Shown: positions 35,269 to 44,385 of the stretch, in pieces
How the letters are laid out: each line of letters starts with the position of its first letter
Numbering within the stretch: position 1 is the stretch's first letter
Assembly (NCBI GenBank): GCA_913043145.1
Contig: CAJWLP010000009.1
Location: 1 to 49,349 of the forward strand
Origin: an uncultured Bacteroidota bacterium
GTDB taxonomy: Bacteria; Bacteroidota; Bacteroidia; NS11-12g; UBA9320
Reading direction: 5' to 3'
Length of the DNA stretch: 49,349 nt
The notes under the pieces: generated by a model
Told to the model about the DNA's origin: nothing
Database searches by the model: none
Seen by the model: only the letters and a program-made list of their open reading frames with translations
Program-made: the position numbers and the translations under genes

Positions 35269-36753
35269 TTACTTCTCTAATCGAATTGCATAAGCCTCTT
35301 TATTACCCTCAGAAGTTACCCCCTCAATGAGAACAGCACCATCCTTCTGATCAAATGCCTTTTCTGCATCAGAAGTCGAGTAAATGGGAGTTTTATCGAT
35401 ATGAGTAATCACAAAACCTTCAGGAATTCCTTTTGTTTTTAACTGTCCATCACCGAGTTTTACTATTTTTACACCATTGCGAATCTTGAGTGATAAACGC
35501 TCATCTCTACTAATATTTTCAATTTCAGCACCGAGTATCTTTTTCTCCTCACGCTTAACCTCATTTACAATCTTATTGGATCCATCCTTTGATAAAAGTG
35601 TGGCTTCAATTGTTTTTTTCTTATTATCTCTCAAAACGAGAACACTAATTTTATCTCCTGGGTGATACTTACTAATCTGTTCTTGAAGTTCAGAAGATTT
35701 GTTGACAAAATCATTATTAATTTTTAAAATAACGTCGCCATTTTTTATGCCTGCTTGATCAGCACTACCTCCCTCAGAAACCGCGGGAATGTATACACCA
35801 TTTAGGCTATCTAATCCCTTTTCATCAGCTAATTCTTGTGTAATGTCTTGAATTCGAACACCTAGAATGGCTCTTTTAACCTCACCGTAATCTTTCAAAT
35901 CTGAAATAATCTTCTTGGCTAAATTGATAGGTATGGCAAATGAATAACCAGAGTAAGAGCCTGTCTTTGAAGCAATAGCTGTATTAATACCTACTAATTC
36001 GCCCTTGGTATTGACGAGAGCTCCACCACTATTTCCAGGGTTGACTGCAGCATCGGTTTGAATAAAATTTTCAATAGCATATTCCCCACCCCGTTGACGT
36101 AACAAATTAATATTTCTGCCCTTTGCACTTACTATACCAGCTGTGACTGTACTTGTTAGATTGAATGGATTCCCAACAGCAACAACCCACTCACCAATAT
36201 TCAACTCATCACTATTACCCAAATTAAGGAAAGGTAGATCTGCTTCCTCAATCTTCAATAGAGCTAAATCAGTCTCTGGGTCAAACCCCAAAACCTCAGC
36301 AACATAGGTCCGCTTGTCATCTAAAACGACCTCCACTTTATCTGCATTGTCTACCACATGGTTATTTGTAACAATATAACCATCACTATTAATTACTACG
36401 CCAGAACCTGAAGCTTGTTGTGGAGCTCCTCCCTGATCTGGAAATCTAAAACCAGGACCAAAAAAATCTTCAAATGGACTCATAGATGGACCGCTAGACA
36501 CACTTTTTACAAGTGTTTTTATGTGCACCACTGCAGGGGTAGCAATTTCAGAAACAGACACAAAATCAAATGCAATAGGTGCATCTGACATTTTTTCAGC
36601 CAATGTAAACTTGGCATTCTGATGCAAACTAAAATTCTTGGAGGTTTCTTTTTCAGAAAACATTTGATTTAGACCCAATGCTATCACACCACCCAATGTA
36701 CCAATGGCAATTAATACCAAAACTTTCTTAAAATTTAGACTAGTTGTGTTCAT
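35269..36753 (-). CDS. HtrA/DegQ-type periplasmic serine protease
   Basis: This is an envelope quality-control protease and chaperone of the Do/DegQ family. An N-terminal hydrophobic segment (VLVLIAIGTLGGVIALGL) serves as signal or anchor. The trypsin-like domain has the triad His132 (TNNHVVDNA), Asp162 (DPETDLALLKI) and Ser242 (NPGNSGGAL). Two PDZ domains follow, at about 300-385 (VKRAILGVRIQDIT onward) and about 405-490. Length (494 aa) is normal. The neighbouring sigma factor/anti-sigma-like pair is divergent, which would suit envelope-stress control, but I saw no shared regulatory site. No exact TAnnTTTG box lies upstream. Confidence 0.96.
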   Translation of the reverse strand: MNTTSLNFKKVLVLIAIGTLGGVIALGLNQMFSEKETSKNFSLHQNAKFTLAEKMSDAPIAFDFVSVSEIATPAVVHIKTLVKSVSSGPSMSPFEDFFGPGFRFPDQGGAPQQASGSGVVINSDGYIVTNNHVVDNADKVEVVLDDKRTYVAEVLGFDPETDLALLKIEEADLPFLNLGNSDELNIGEWVVAVGNPFNLTSTVTAGIVSAKGRNINLLRQRGGEYAIENFIQTDAAVNPGNSGGALVNTKGELVGINTAIASKTGSYSGYSFAIPINLAKKIISDLKDYGEVKRAILGVRIQDITQELADEKGLDSLNGVYIPAVSEGGSADQAGIKNGDVILKINNDFVNKSSELQEQISKYHPGDKISVLVLRDNKKKTIEATLLSKDGSNKIVNEVKREEKKILGAEIENISRDERLSLKIRNGVKIVKLGDGQLKTKGIPEGFVITHIDKTPIYSTSDAEKAFDQKDGAVLIEGVTSEGNKEAYAIRLEK

Positions 36754-36833
36754 ACTTTATTTTTTTTCAATATTTAATGTTTAACAAATTTTATTCCAAA
36801 ATGATTATAACTAACTTTTGGCTGATAATTTCA

Positions 36834-36841
36834 TAAATTTG
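36834..36841 (+). promoter_or_regulatory. -7 promoter box (TAAATTTG) upstream of the sigma factor gene
   Basis: This is an exact TAnnTTTG match about 100 nt before the sigma factor start. Only 2 nt separate it from an ATG (36844) that opens a 30-codon frame. Confidence 0.5.
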
Positions 36842-36843
36842 CA

Positions 36844-36936
36844 ATGAAACCTTCTAATAAAACCATGATACAAACGAATAAGATTTCAAATGTTATATCG
36901 AATGGTTTACCTTTATCGATTAAAAGGTATAAATAA
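36844..36936 (+). CDS. Possible 30-residue leader ORF upstream of the sigma factor
   Basis: This small frame begins MKPSNKTMIQTNK and ends with TAA at 36934-36936, eight nucleotides before the sigma factor ATG at 36945. It sits directly behind an exact -7 box, so it would be the first start codon on the transcript. It is basic and polar, with no recognisable domain. It may be a translated leader, or simply untranslated leader sequence; I cannot decide from sequence alone. Confidence 0.25.
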   Translation: MKPSNKTMIQTNKISNVISNGLPLSIKRYK

Positions 36937-36944
36937 TCCATCAA

Positions 36945-37508
36945 ATGTCTGTATTTGGAAAAATATCTGATGAGTATATCGTAGAACAAATAAAATCTGG
37001 CGATGAAAAAATTCTTTTACATCTTTATAAAGAATACCATAGCCTCATCAGAAGTTTCATCTTAAAAAATGGCGGTATTAACGATAATATTGATGATATT
37101 GTTCAAGACACTATAATATCATTTTGGATAAATGTACAAAAACCAACATTTTTATTGCAAGCAAAACTATCTACCTATATAATAGCCATAGCAAAAAACA
37201 AATGGTTTAAAGAGTTCAAAAAACGAAATAAGTTCAGGCGTGTTGACGCAACACACTCTAGAACAATGAAAGCATCAGACACTTCAATTAATATGGATCA
37301 TGCTATTATTATAAAAATCGTACAAGAAATGGACGAAACGTGTCGCAGGTTACTTGCTTATTTTTACTTCGATGGGCTTAACAATAAAAGTATTGCAGAA
37401 AAACTCAATTTTGCCAATACCAATACTGTAAAAAGTAAAAAATATCAGTGTTTTAAAAAATTACAAGCCACTGTTCTTGAACAATACCAAAAGGGCGACT
37501 TCATATGA
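36945..37508 (+). CDS. ECF-type sigma-70 family RNA polymerase sigma factor
   Basis: This is an alternative sigma factor of the short, two-domain kind. The 187-residue protein has region 2 (about 20-90), with LLHLYKEYHSLIRSFILK and DNIDDIVQDTIISFW, and region 4 (about 125-175), with RRLLAYFYFDGLNNKSIAEKL followed by a recognition-helix segment (NTNTVKSKKYQCFKKL). It overlaps the downstream gene by 4 nt (ATGA, 37505-37508), and that gene has the layout of a membrane anti-sigma factor. Target promoters are unknown; the HtrA gene lies divergently next door. Confidence 0.9.
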   Translation: MSVFGKISDEYIVEQIKSGDEKILLHLYKEYHSLIRSFILKNGGINDNIDDIVQDTIISFWINVQKPTFLLQAKLSTYIIAIAKNKWFKEFKKRNKFRRVDATHSRTMKASDTSINMDHAIIIKIVQEMDETCRRLLAYFYFDGLNNKSIAEKLNFANTNTVKSKKYQCFKKLQATVLEQYQKGDFI

Positions 37509-38611
37509 ATATTGATCAGAAAACATATGAACTTATCAATTCCTACCTAATTGGAGAGTTGAATGGTCGTAAGCTGGACGCTTTTAAGGCTAGACTAAAA
37601 AAAGAGGAGGATTTACGTAACAAGCTAGAATTTCAACAGGCTATTATTGATGGCATCAAGGAAGTACGAATCCAAGAACTCAAAAACTTCATAAACGATA
37701 ATGTTGAAAAAGAGCAGAAAATACAGAATCCATTCCTCAAGACAGGACTTTCAATTGCAGCCTCTATTGCAATAATTTTAGTCATCTTTTTCTCGGTAAA
37801 ACCGTTTATCAATTCGGAATCAACCACAAGTCATTCAAAAGTCAGTATTGATAGTTTAAATGCAATTGGTGGGCTAAATCAACAGGAAGTTGAGGACAAT
37901 CTTGTTCATATTGATCCAATTATTCCTGAGCAAAAATTAATTGACACACAACTAATTGCAAAAGCTCTTTCATTAGAACCACAACTTACTGAAAAAGAAC
38001 AAGATGAGGTTGATTTACAAGAAGATGAGATTGATAATGAATTTGATGAAACTGATCAGGATATGTTGTCCGAATATGAAGATTCGACAGCAGCTGACTT
38101 CAGTATGGAACAATTAGTAACCACTAATGATACATTCAATAATAACGCAAGATTAACCTCAGAAAGAACTCTTTCAATTGAAAGTGATGAAATCAGAACT
38201 GATTCCATTATAAAAAAGGATAAACTTCTTGCGAAATCTTACATAAGCATCAGATTACTCTCAATTACTAAAGGAAAAGATGACATTGAAACTTCACCAG
38301 ATGTAGATGATGAAGTGACAGACAACAATCTAGTTGAACGTGCAAAAAAAGACAAAAATATCCGAATTAATAAATCAACTATTCAAATTGAATATTGGGA
38401 AAGTGTAGTTGGTTTTAATGGATACAAATATGATGGGAGTAAACTACAAGTATATGGAATCACCCCAAATGAAAACATCGCTTTGTCGTCTTTAGACAAC
38501 AGACTATACCTCAAAAAGGGCAACCAATATTACCGTATAGCAAAAAGCAATACAGCACATAAATTTTCACCCATTACTAACCTTATACTGCTGAAAGTAC
38601 TTAATGAATAA
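37505..38611 (+). CDS. Unrecognised membrane protein with anti-sigma-like layout
   Basis: I do not recognise a family. About 75 N-terminal residues are cytosolic and helical (YELINSYLIGELNGRKLDAF), resembling the short anti-sigma N-terminal domains of Bacteroidota. One membrane helix follows at about 79-98 (LSIAASIAIILVIFFSV). A very acidic stretch of low complexity covers about 150-195 (rich in Asp, Glu). The C-terminal 75 residues (IQIEYWESVVGFNGYKYDG, ending LLKVLNE) look folded. The start overlaps the sigma factor stop by 4 nt, and its stop overlaps dapF by 8 nt. The most likely role is a membrane partner or anti-sigma of the upstream sigma factor, by layout only. A sensor role for the periplasmic part is inference. 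Confidence 0.75.
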   Translation: MNIDQKTYELINSYLIGELNGRKLDAFKARLKKEEDLRNKLEFQQAIIDGIKEVRIQELKNFINDNVEKEQKIQNPFLKTGLSIAASIAIILVIFFSVKPFINSESTTSHSKVSIDSLNAIGGLNQQEVEDNLVHIDPIIPEQKLIDTQLIAKALSLEPQLTEKEQDEVDLQEDEIDNEFDETDQDMLSEYEDSTAADFSMEQLVTTNDTFNNNARLTSERTLSIESDEIRTDSIIKKDKLLAKSYISIRLLSITKGKDDIETSPDVDDEVTDNNLVERAKKDKNIRINKSTIQIEYWESVVGFNGYKYDGSKLQVYGITPNENIALSSLDNRLYLKKGNQYYRIAKSNTAHKFSPITNLILLKVLNE

Positions 38612-39389
38612 AGACGAGATTCAATTCTATAAATACCAGGGAACTGGCAATGATTTTATAATCATTCATAGTTTAGATAGCTACCTACCAAAAGAAGACA
38701 TCATCAACTTATGTGATCGAAAATATGGTATTGGAGCGGATGGTATTATATTCATGAATAAGACAGAAGAACTTGATTTCAAAATGATGTACTTCAATGC
38801 TGATGGATCTGAGAGTTTTTGTGGAAATGGGAGTAGGTGTGCCGTGAAACATGCTCAATACCTCGGTTGGATTTCTGACCAATGCAAATTCACATCAAAC
38901 GATGGAGAGCACGCTGCAGCGATAGATGCAGAAATGGTCAAACTAGAGATGCACGACGTCGATTTTATTGTGGTTGAAGACATGGGCTATATTCTTAACA
39001 CGGGTTCACCACATTACATCGCTTACACTGAAGAAATAAACGAATTAGACTTAATCAAAGCCGCTCATGAAATACGCTACAGTGAACGTTTTAAGGAGGT
39101 TGGCATTAACGTTAACTACCTTGAACCCAAAAATGGTGTTTTACATATTCGCACCTATGAACGTGGAGTAGAAGACGAAACATTGAGTTGCGGAACTGGA
39201 GCAACTGCAGCAGCCATCGCACATTATTTAGAGCAGAACAGCACACAAAAAAGATACAATCAGAAAATTAAGACAAAGGGTGGCAACCTATATATTAGCT
39301 TCGAAAAGAAAAAAAATTGCTTCGAAAATATAATTCTCGGTGGTCCAGCTAACTTGGTATTTCAGGGGAACATCTCACTCAATAATTAG
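38604..39389 (+). CDS. dapF: Diaminopimelate epimerase
   Basis: DapF converts L,L- to meso-diaminopimelate, for lysine and for the peptidoglycan stem peptide. The 261-residue protein has both catalytic cysteines: Cys73 in SESFCGNGSRC and Cys196 in ETLSCGTGA. Other signatures are YQGTGNDFIII at the N-terminus and NADGS before the first cysteine. It overlaps the preceding membrane protein gene by 8 nt, so its expression is tied to the sigma factor operon. This links wall precursor supply to an ECF-type regulator, or may reflect chance gene order. Confidence 0.97.
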   Translation: MNKDEIQFYKYQGTGNDFIIIHSLDSYLPKEDIINLCDRKYGIGADGIIFMNKTEELDFKMMYFNADGSESFCGNGSRCAVKHAQYLGWISDQCKFTSNDGEHAAAIDAEMVKLEMHDVDFIVVEDMGYILNTGSPHYIAYTEEINELDLIKAAHEIRYSERFKEVGINVNYLEPKNGVLHIRTYERGVEDETLSCGTGATAAAIAHYLEQNSTQKRYNQKIKTKGGNLYISFEKKKNCFENIILGGPANLVFQGNISLNN

Positions 39390-39437
39390 TACAAAACGCT
39401 TAAGAACATTATTGATAAGTTTATTTGCTTTTAGAAC

Positions 39438-40481
39438 CTACTTGAGTTTTACATCCAACGCGTCTCGCAAAGCATTTCCTAAAAAATTAAAACTCATTAC
39501 AAGCAACATTATACATACACCGGGAATAATGGCTAAATATGCTGCATCAAATACAATATAGTTATAATGTTCCTTGATCATACTTCCCCAACTAGGTGTC
39601 GGTGCCTGAACACCTAATCCAAGAAAACTCAAGCCGGCCTCCAGCAGTATGGCACTTGCAAAGTTTGCTGCACAAACTACAATTATTGGGGCCATTATAT
39701 TGGGTAGAATGTGCTTAATTAATATCCGGAAAGTACTAAACCCAAGAACATTTGCAGCTTGGATGTATTCCATTTCTTTGATTTGTAAAACCTGCCCTCT
39801 AACAACTCTTGCAAGCTCCACCCACATGCTTAGTCCGATTGCTAGGAAAACTTGATAAATACCTTTTTCCCTAAATGCAAAACTTATGGCTATAGCAATT
39901 AATAGGCTAGGTAAACTCCAAATTACATTGATTAACCAAAGAATAATTTGATCCATCCAACCACCAAAATAACCAGCTAGAAGTCCCAAAATAGTTCCAA
40001 TAACCATCGTAATTAAAACAGCCATAAAACCCACCATTAATGATACCCTTGCCCCAATAATTATTCGACTAAGCATATCTCTACCGTATCGATCTGTACC
40101 TAAGTAGTAGGTTGAACGACTTATGTCTCCTGAGATTATTGGTCTACCTAGTCTTTTCCATAATTGTACTCCATTATTTGAAAAAACAGAAAAACTATCG
40201 ACACCTATAACACCTGAAATAGGAACTTTTTTAAATCTGTTTGGTGAACCGTAGAGCCAGTGCTGTAAAATGTTTGATGATTTATGTTGTGGTATTTCTT
40301 CAATCTTTAAAAAATCTACAGAAAAACCAGGTTTTTGTAAAGCTATCTCCAAATGAATGTCATTAGCTTTTGGTGTAGAATCAGGAATTACTAGATAACC
40401 TAGTAATGAGATTATTATTAACCCTACAATAAAGATTAACCCCAATAATCCTAATTTATTCCTGGTGATCTTCTTCCACAT
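39438..40481 (-). CDS. OppC/DppC-type ABC transporter permease (orphan)
   Basis: This is an inner-membrane permease of the peptide/nickel ABC importer class. The 347-residue protein has an N-terminal helix (LGLLGLIFIVGLIIISLLG), a periplasmic insert of about 100 residues, then the permease core with GTDRYGRDMLSRIIIGARVSL. The ATPase-coupling EAA-like region is seen as EYIQAANVLGFSTFRILIKHILPN, and the end as GLSFLGLGVQAPTPSWG. No partner permease, ATPase or binding protein is in the window. Its ATG lies inside the end of the upstream O-antigen-ligase-like gene (26-nt overlap), so it is translated from that operon. The transported substrate is unknown. Confidence 0.93.
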   Translation of the reverse strand: MWKKITRNKLGLLGLIFIVGLIIISLLGYLVIPDSTPKANDIHLEIALQKPGFSVDFLKIEEIPQHKSSNILQHWLYGSPNRFKKVPISGVIGVDSFSVFSNNGVQLWKRLGRPIISGDISRSTYYLGTDRYGRDMLSRIIIGARVSLMVGFMAVLITMVIGTILGLLAGYFGGWMDQIILWLINVIWSLPSLLIAIAISFAFREKGIYQVFLAIGLSMWVELARVVRGQVLQIKEMEYIQAANVLGFSTFRILIKHILPNIMAPIIVVCAANFASAILLEAGLSFLGLGVQAPTPSWGSMIKEHYNYIVFDAAYLAIIPGVCIMLLVMSFNFLGNALRDALDVKLK

Positions 40482-41898
40482 TTTTATATTTCAGATCAAT
40501 AGCTGTCATAATTGCCATGAAACTGTACAATGGTACCGCTATTTTATCAAATTCTGAATAATTATTAAGTAATGCATGAGCGAAATAAGTGATAAGCCCT
40601 AAAAAGGCAGCCAGACTTAATATTTTAGGCATTCCATATAAAACTCGTTGATGCTTAAACCCCAGATGTGATACAAATAAAACAATCAGTAAATATAGTA
40701 ATGCTCCAATCAAACCACTCTCAGCTAATGGTCTTAAATATTCAGAGTGAATTCCACCTAGTTTCCCAGCATTTGTACTAATTATGGTCATTTGATGAGG
40801 CAATTGAAATTGTCCATACTGAAAAGTATACGTTCCAGGTCCCCAACCCATTATTGGTTTCTGCTCAAACATTCGAATTGCACAACTCCATCGATTAAAT
40901 CGTTCTAAGTTTGAGGGGTCTGAAGTTACATTTCCGACAGATTGCAAATGGTTTTCAATATTATCATCCGACTCCTTTTTATTTCTTGAAAGGTTCGTCT
41001 GTATGTCATCTAGATTAATAAATAAAGCTATAAAAAATATTGATACAAGCAGGAGTATATATTTAAAATGCACCTTAAACAAAAGAATAAAATACAACAA
41101 CAAGCTTACTGCAACACTTACCCAAGAAGCTCTTGTAAAAGAAAGAGCAACTGCTCCAACTAAAAAAATGAATAGGCACCAACATACCAATCTAAGAAAA
41201 AAATTATAACCTAATTTTTTTCCATATATGGCAAATACAAAAAGAACAGGTATAGCAAAAGAAATGCAGGCAGCATACATTCCGTGATCAGGCAAAAAAG
41301 GTCTCATTGCTGTGTAGGCTGCAGCTCTTCCAAAACCCTCTTGCCCATGTTGCCAAAGTGTGTATACGACTAAAACACAAACTGAAGAAATAAACAACCA
41401 TAGGAATTTTTTAATAACCTCATTACTTTTAAAATATTTAACGAGTAAAAAATAAAACACAATAATGTACCAACTTTTCATTAGAACATATTTGGAAGAA
41501 ATCAACGGCATACTGCTATTTATTGCAGTTATAACCAACCAACCAAAATCTACCAGTAATAAGATACTAAGAGCTACTCTAAAGTTCTCAAAATAAATTC
41601 TTTTCGAAGCAACTAATTTTAATAAAACTCCAATAAAAATAAGAATTATCAGAGGCTCAGTAGGTAAACTCAAATTTATGCTACTATATCTCTCATCAAC
41701 CAGATGAACAGACAGAGGTGTTGCAAAAGCCAGAAAATAAAGTGTGTGTTTTGGACTGTTTATAGTTGACCATAATGCAAAAAGACCAAAAGGCAAGATA
41801 AGCAATGGATATAGCTCACTATAAATACAGAAAAAACAATATACAAAGCAACAAAAAGCCGCAACATATAATCTTTTTGTATCAAACCATGTATTCAT
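40456..41898 (-). CDS. O-antigen ligase/polymerase-like membrane protein (Wzy_C type)
   Basis: This polytopic membrane protein (480 aa) has about ten or more hydrophobic helices and a large periplasmic loop with NRWSCAIRMFEQKPIMGWGPGTYTF (read in parts) and GGIHSEYLRPLAESG, the hallmark of the Wzy_C/WaaL-like family that polymerises or ligates O-antigen units. The RxxxW and Hxx(E)..L patterns are in the expected loop. It directly follows the Wzz-like gene (no gap) and lies after the flippase gene, which supports a surface polysaccharide role. Ligase or polymerase cannot be told apart here. Confidence 0.85.
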   Translation of the reverse strand: MNTWFDTKRLYVAAFCCFVYCFFCIYSELYPLLILPFGLFALWSTINSPKHTLYFLAFATPLSVHLVDERYSSINLSLPTEPLIILIFIGVLLKLVASKRIYFENFRVALSILLLVDFGWLVITAINSSMPLISSKYVLMKSWYIIVFYFLLVKYFKSNEVIKKFLWLFISSVCVLVVYTLWQHGQEGFGRAAAYTAMRPFLPDHGMYAACISFAIPVLFVFAIYGKKLGYNFFLRLVCWCLFIFLVGAVALSFTRASWVSVAVSLLLYFILLFKVHFKYILLLVSIFFIALFINLDDIQTNLSRNKKESDDNIENHLQSVGNVTSDPSNLERFNRWSCAIRMFEQKPIMGWGPGTYTFQYGQFQLPHQMTIISTNAGKLGGIHSEYLRPLAESGLIGALLYLLIVLFVSHLGFKHQRVLYGMPKILSLAAFLGLITYFAHALLNNYSEFDKIAVPLYSFMAIMTAIDLKYKNVEEDHQE

Positions 41899-42900
41899 CT
41901 ACTTTTCTAGCAGATTGTCTTTTTTGTTACTTATTAATAGCACAACTATACTCGAAAACATTACAATAGCTGTCACAATTACTACAATCAACCATCGAAT
42001 AGGGTAAGATTTCTTTTCTGCTGGAGACGCACTTGTCAAAATAAATTTTTGTGGTAGCGTTTTTTCAACATCAACTTTGGCTTTCTCAAATCTCTTTCTC
42101 AGCTTACTGAGACTTTCAAGTTCAAGTATTAATGTTTCATTCAGGTAGGTAAATTCCCCCGCATATTTGGCTAATTCTTCTTGTTGTTTTTTTAATACTT
42201 TTATTTTAGTCAAATTAACTGCTTTGTATAATTCCTCTGAAATGGCCCGACTTTGTTCTTCATAATTTGTGATTCCTTTTTTACCTAAATCTTTAAGTCG
42301 TGTTCTTAAATCCCAAACTTCACCTTCTTTATTTTTAAACTCATCTTTTACAATTTGAAGAGCTTCTAATGAAACTTGCTTTTGAATTTCTGTTTTTACA
42401 GAATCATATAAAGCTGCTATACCGTTAGCTATTTCAGCAGATTTGATTGGGTCTTCATCCAAGACAGTAATACTAACAGCTAAATGCCTTGTTCTTTTAA
42501 AAAGTATGTTTTTTGCCATTTCCTTGGCTAAATCTGTGAGAGGGCTTTGACCATCAATTCTGTAATGATTGATCAAATCAAAATTTCTGACTATTCGTTC
42601 TTGCAAAGCTGATGAATTTAATAATTGCAATGCATTTTCAGCCTCCTCTTCTTCTCCAAACGCTAGCGGATCGGATTGCCTTTGTGTCAAATCAGTAAAC
42701 ATTGCATTACCAATAGAATTTATAGTTGTAGGATAAAAAACTACTTCAGATTTGTATTTTGGCTTGATAAAAAATGGACCAGAAAAAATAGAAGATAACA
42801 AGACGGATACAGCACCAATTAATAATAGTGGTCTTCTTTTTAACGATATTATGGATACAATATCTACAAAATTGAATTCGAACTCTTTGCTTTGTTTCAT
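41899..42900 (-). CDS. Wzz-like polysaccharide chain-length determinant protein
   Basis: This inner-membrane protein (333 aa) has the Wzz layout: an N-terminal membrane helix (about 28-48) after a short cytosolic part, a long periplasmic helical region with coiled-coil character (about 165-275), and a C-terminal helix (RWLIVVIVTAIVMFSSIVVLL). A proline-containing segment (SPAEKKSYPIRW) precedes the last helix, as is common in the family. No tyrosine kinase domain is attached. It has its own -7 box and is followed without gap by the O-antigen-ligase-like gene. Confidence 0.88.
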   Translation of the reverse strand: MKQSKEFEFNFVDIVSIISLKRRPLLLIGAVSVLLSSIFSGPFFIKPKYKSEVVFYPTTINSIGNAMFTDLTQRQSDPLAFGEEEEAENALQLLNSSALQERIVRNFDLINHYRIDGQSPLTDLAKEMAKNILFKRTRHLAVSITVLDEDPIKSAEIANGIAALYDSVKTEIQKQVSLEALQIVKDEFKNKEGEVWDLRTRLKDLGKKGITNYEEQSRAISEELYKAVNLTKIKVLKKQQEELAKYAGEFTYLNETLILELESLSKLRKRFEKAKVDVEKTLPQKFILTSASPAEKKSYPIRWLIVVIVTAIVMFSSIVVLLISNKKDNLLEK

Positions 42901-42917
42901 TTAGTTTTTTTGCGTGG

Positions 42918-42925
42918 CAAAAGTA
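42918..42925 (-). promoter_or_regulatory. -7 promoter box for the Wzz-like gene (TACTTTTG)
   Basis: This is an exact TAnnTTTG match on the minus strand, 17 nt before the ATG, in the 64-nt gap after the flippase gene. It suggests the Wzz-like, ligase-like and OppC-like genes form a separate transcription unit. Confidence 0.5.
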
Positions 42926-42964
42926 TGGTTTTTGGTTAATAACTTTTAATATTAAGAGGTTTAG

Positions 42965-44383
42965 CTATTTTAAGTGCTTTACATTAAATAATTTGAATAA
43001 ATATGCGACTAATAATACAATTACGGAAATTATCATCAAATGAACGATGGGGTCAATAAAATATTGTTTCATATATGTTATAGTAATCAACAGAAACGAA
43101 ACTCCAGCTATCTGCTGAAATAAGCTAATCCATGTAATCCGAAATCCAAACTTATAAAAACTAATTACAAAGCAAACACCTCCGAATATCAACTGACTCA
43201 TCATCGTTGCAATTGCAGCTCCACTCGCTCCATATAATGGTATCAGTTTAATATTTAATAAGAGGTTTGCAATAAGAGTTCCAAATGCTGCTAAATTTAG
43301 ATATTTCAACTCCAATGCTGCTGTCAATAATGTTCCATACACAAGTACTAATACTGATCCAATAAAACCAAACATCAATATTATAAAGGCATTAGAACTT
43401 GCCTCTGAAGCTTTTTCAGGATATAACAGATGCATTATATCTATTCCATAGGAATAACTCAAAAAAACAGCAGAGAACCCTATCAATAAAAGCAACTTTG
43501 ATGTATAGGTACTTACCTGCCTTATCACATGAATATTTTTAATGTTTTTACTGAAAAAAGGCAATAAAACTCCGCTAAAAATTTGAGCAAACATTAATAA
43601 AGCATAGAACAATCTATAGCCCAATGCATAAACACCCGCTTCTTCATCACCAACTAAAAATTTGAGCATTACACTATCCATGTAGTTATACAATCCCATT
43701 AACATGATTAATAATGCAAATGGCCAGGACTGTTTAAGAATTGGGAAAATTTTATGAAACCTAAATGATACTCTAATATTGGTCAATTTCTTTCTCAAAA
43801 ATAGGATGAGTGAGACGGTCACAACCCCTACCCCAATTATTTGTGCATAGACAAATCGATTGATACTTAAATCCCAATTTGAAAACCCTCCCCAGATCAA
43901 AAGGCTACATATTGTAATTATGATTACTCTATCCAATACCATAAAAATTCCATCCCATTTAAATTTTTGAAGACTAGATACAATCGACCTTAAATATTGA
44001 TTAAATGATGTGATCATTTGAAGTAAACAAAGAATGAATAATAATTTAAATTCCATTTGACTGTACCCCAGCAAACGTCCAACACCAAATGCTGCCAGTA
44101 AATACACGACCATTAATACAAGCTTTAACCCTATTATATTACCGGCAGTAGAAACTATTTTATTAGAATCTCTTGAAATCTCCGTTGTATTATAACCATT
44201 TAACCCCAGATCTAGTATGATGAAAAACATTAAACTAAAGTTAAATAAAGCAAAATAGTTACCGTAAATTTCTTGTGTTAAAGCATTTTGGACTGCTCTA
44301 TCAATTACCAAAATCCATATTGGTTTTACAAGTAAATTAAGTACTTGCATAAATGCAATATCAGACAAATACTTTCTCAACAT
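42965..44383 (-). CDS. Polysaccharide flippase, Wzx/MATE-like (MVF superfamily)
   Basis: This 472-residue protein has about 12-14 hydrophobic helices and fits the oligosaccharide flippase family that moves lipid-linked units across the inner membrane. The N-terminal part has NYFALFNFSLMFFIILDLGLNGYNTTEISRD (read in parts), typical of this family's first helices. Near the end, LIPLYGASGAAIATMMSQ matches the common GxxGAAxAT pattern. It starts 2 nt after the MFS transporter stop, so the two are coupled. The adjacent Wzz and ligase-like genes support surface polysaccharide export. Confidence 0.9.
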   Translation of the reverse strand: MLRKYLSDIAFMQVLNLLVKPIWILVIDRAVQNALTQEIYGNYFALFNFSLMFFIILDLGLNGYNTTEISRDSNKIVSTAGNIIGLKLVLMVVYLLAAFGVGRLLGYSQMEFKLLFILCLLQMITSFNQYLRSIVSSLQKFKWDGIFMVLDRVIIITICSLLIWGGFSNWDLSINRFVYAQIIGVGVVTVSLILFLRKKLTNIRVSFRFHKIFPILKQSWPFALLIMLMGLYNYMDSVMLKFLVGDEEAGVYALGYRLFYALLMFAQIFSGVLLPFFSKNIKNIHVIRQVSTYTSKLLLLIGFSAVFLSYSYGIDIMHLLYPEKASEASSNAFIILMFGFIGSVLVLVYGTLLTAALELKYLNLAAFGTLIANLLLNIKLIPLYGASGAAIATMMSQLIFGGVCFVISFYKFGFRITWISLFQQIAGVSFLLITITYMKQYFIDPIVHLMIISVIVLLVAYLFKLFNVKHLK

Positions 44384-44385
44384 AT

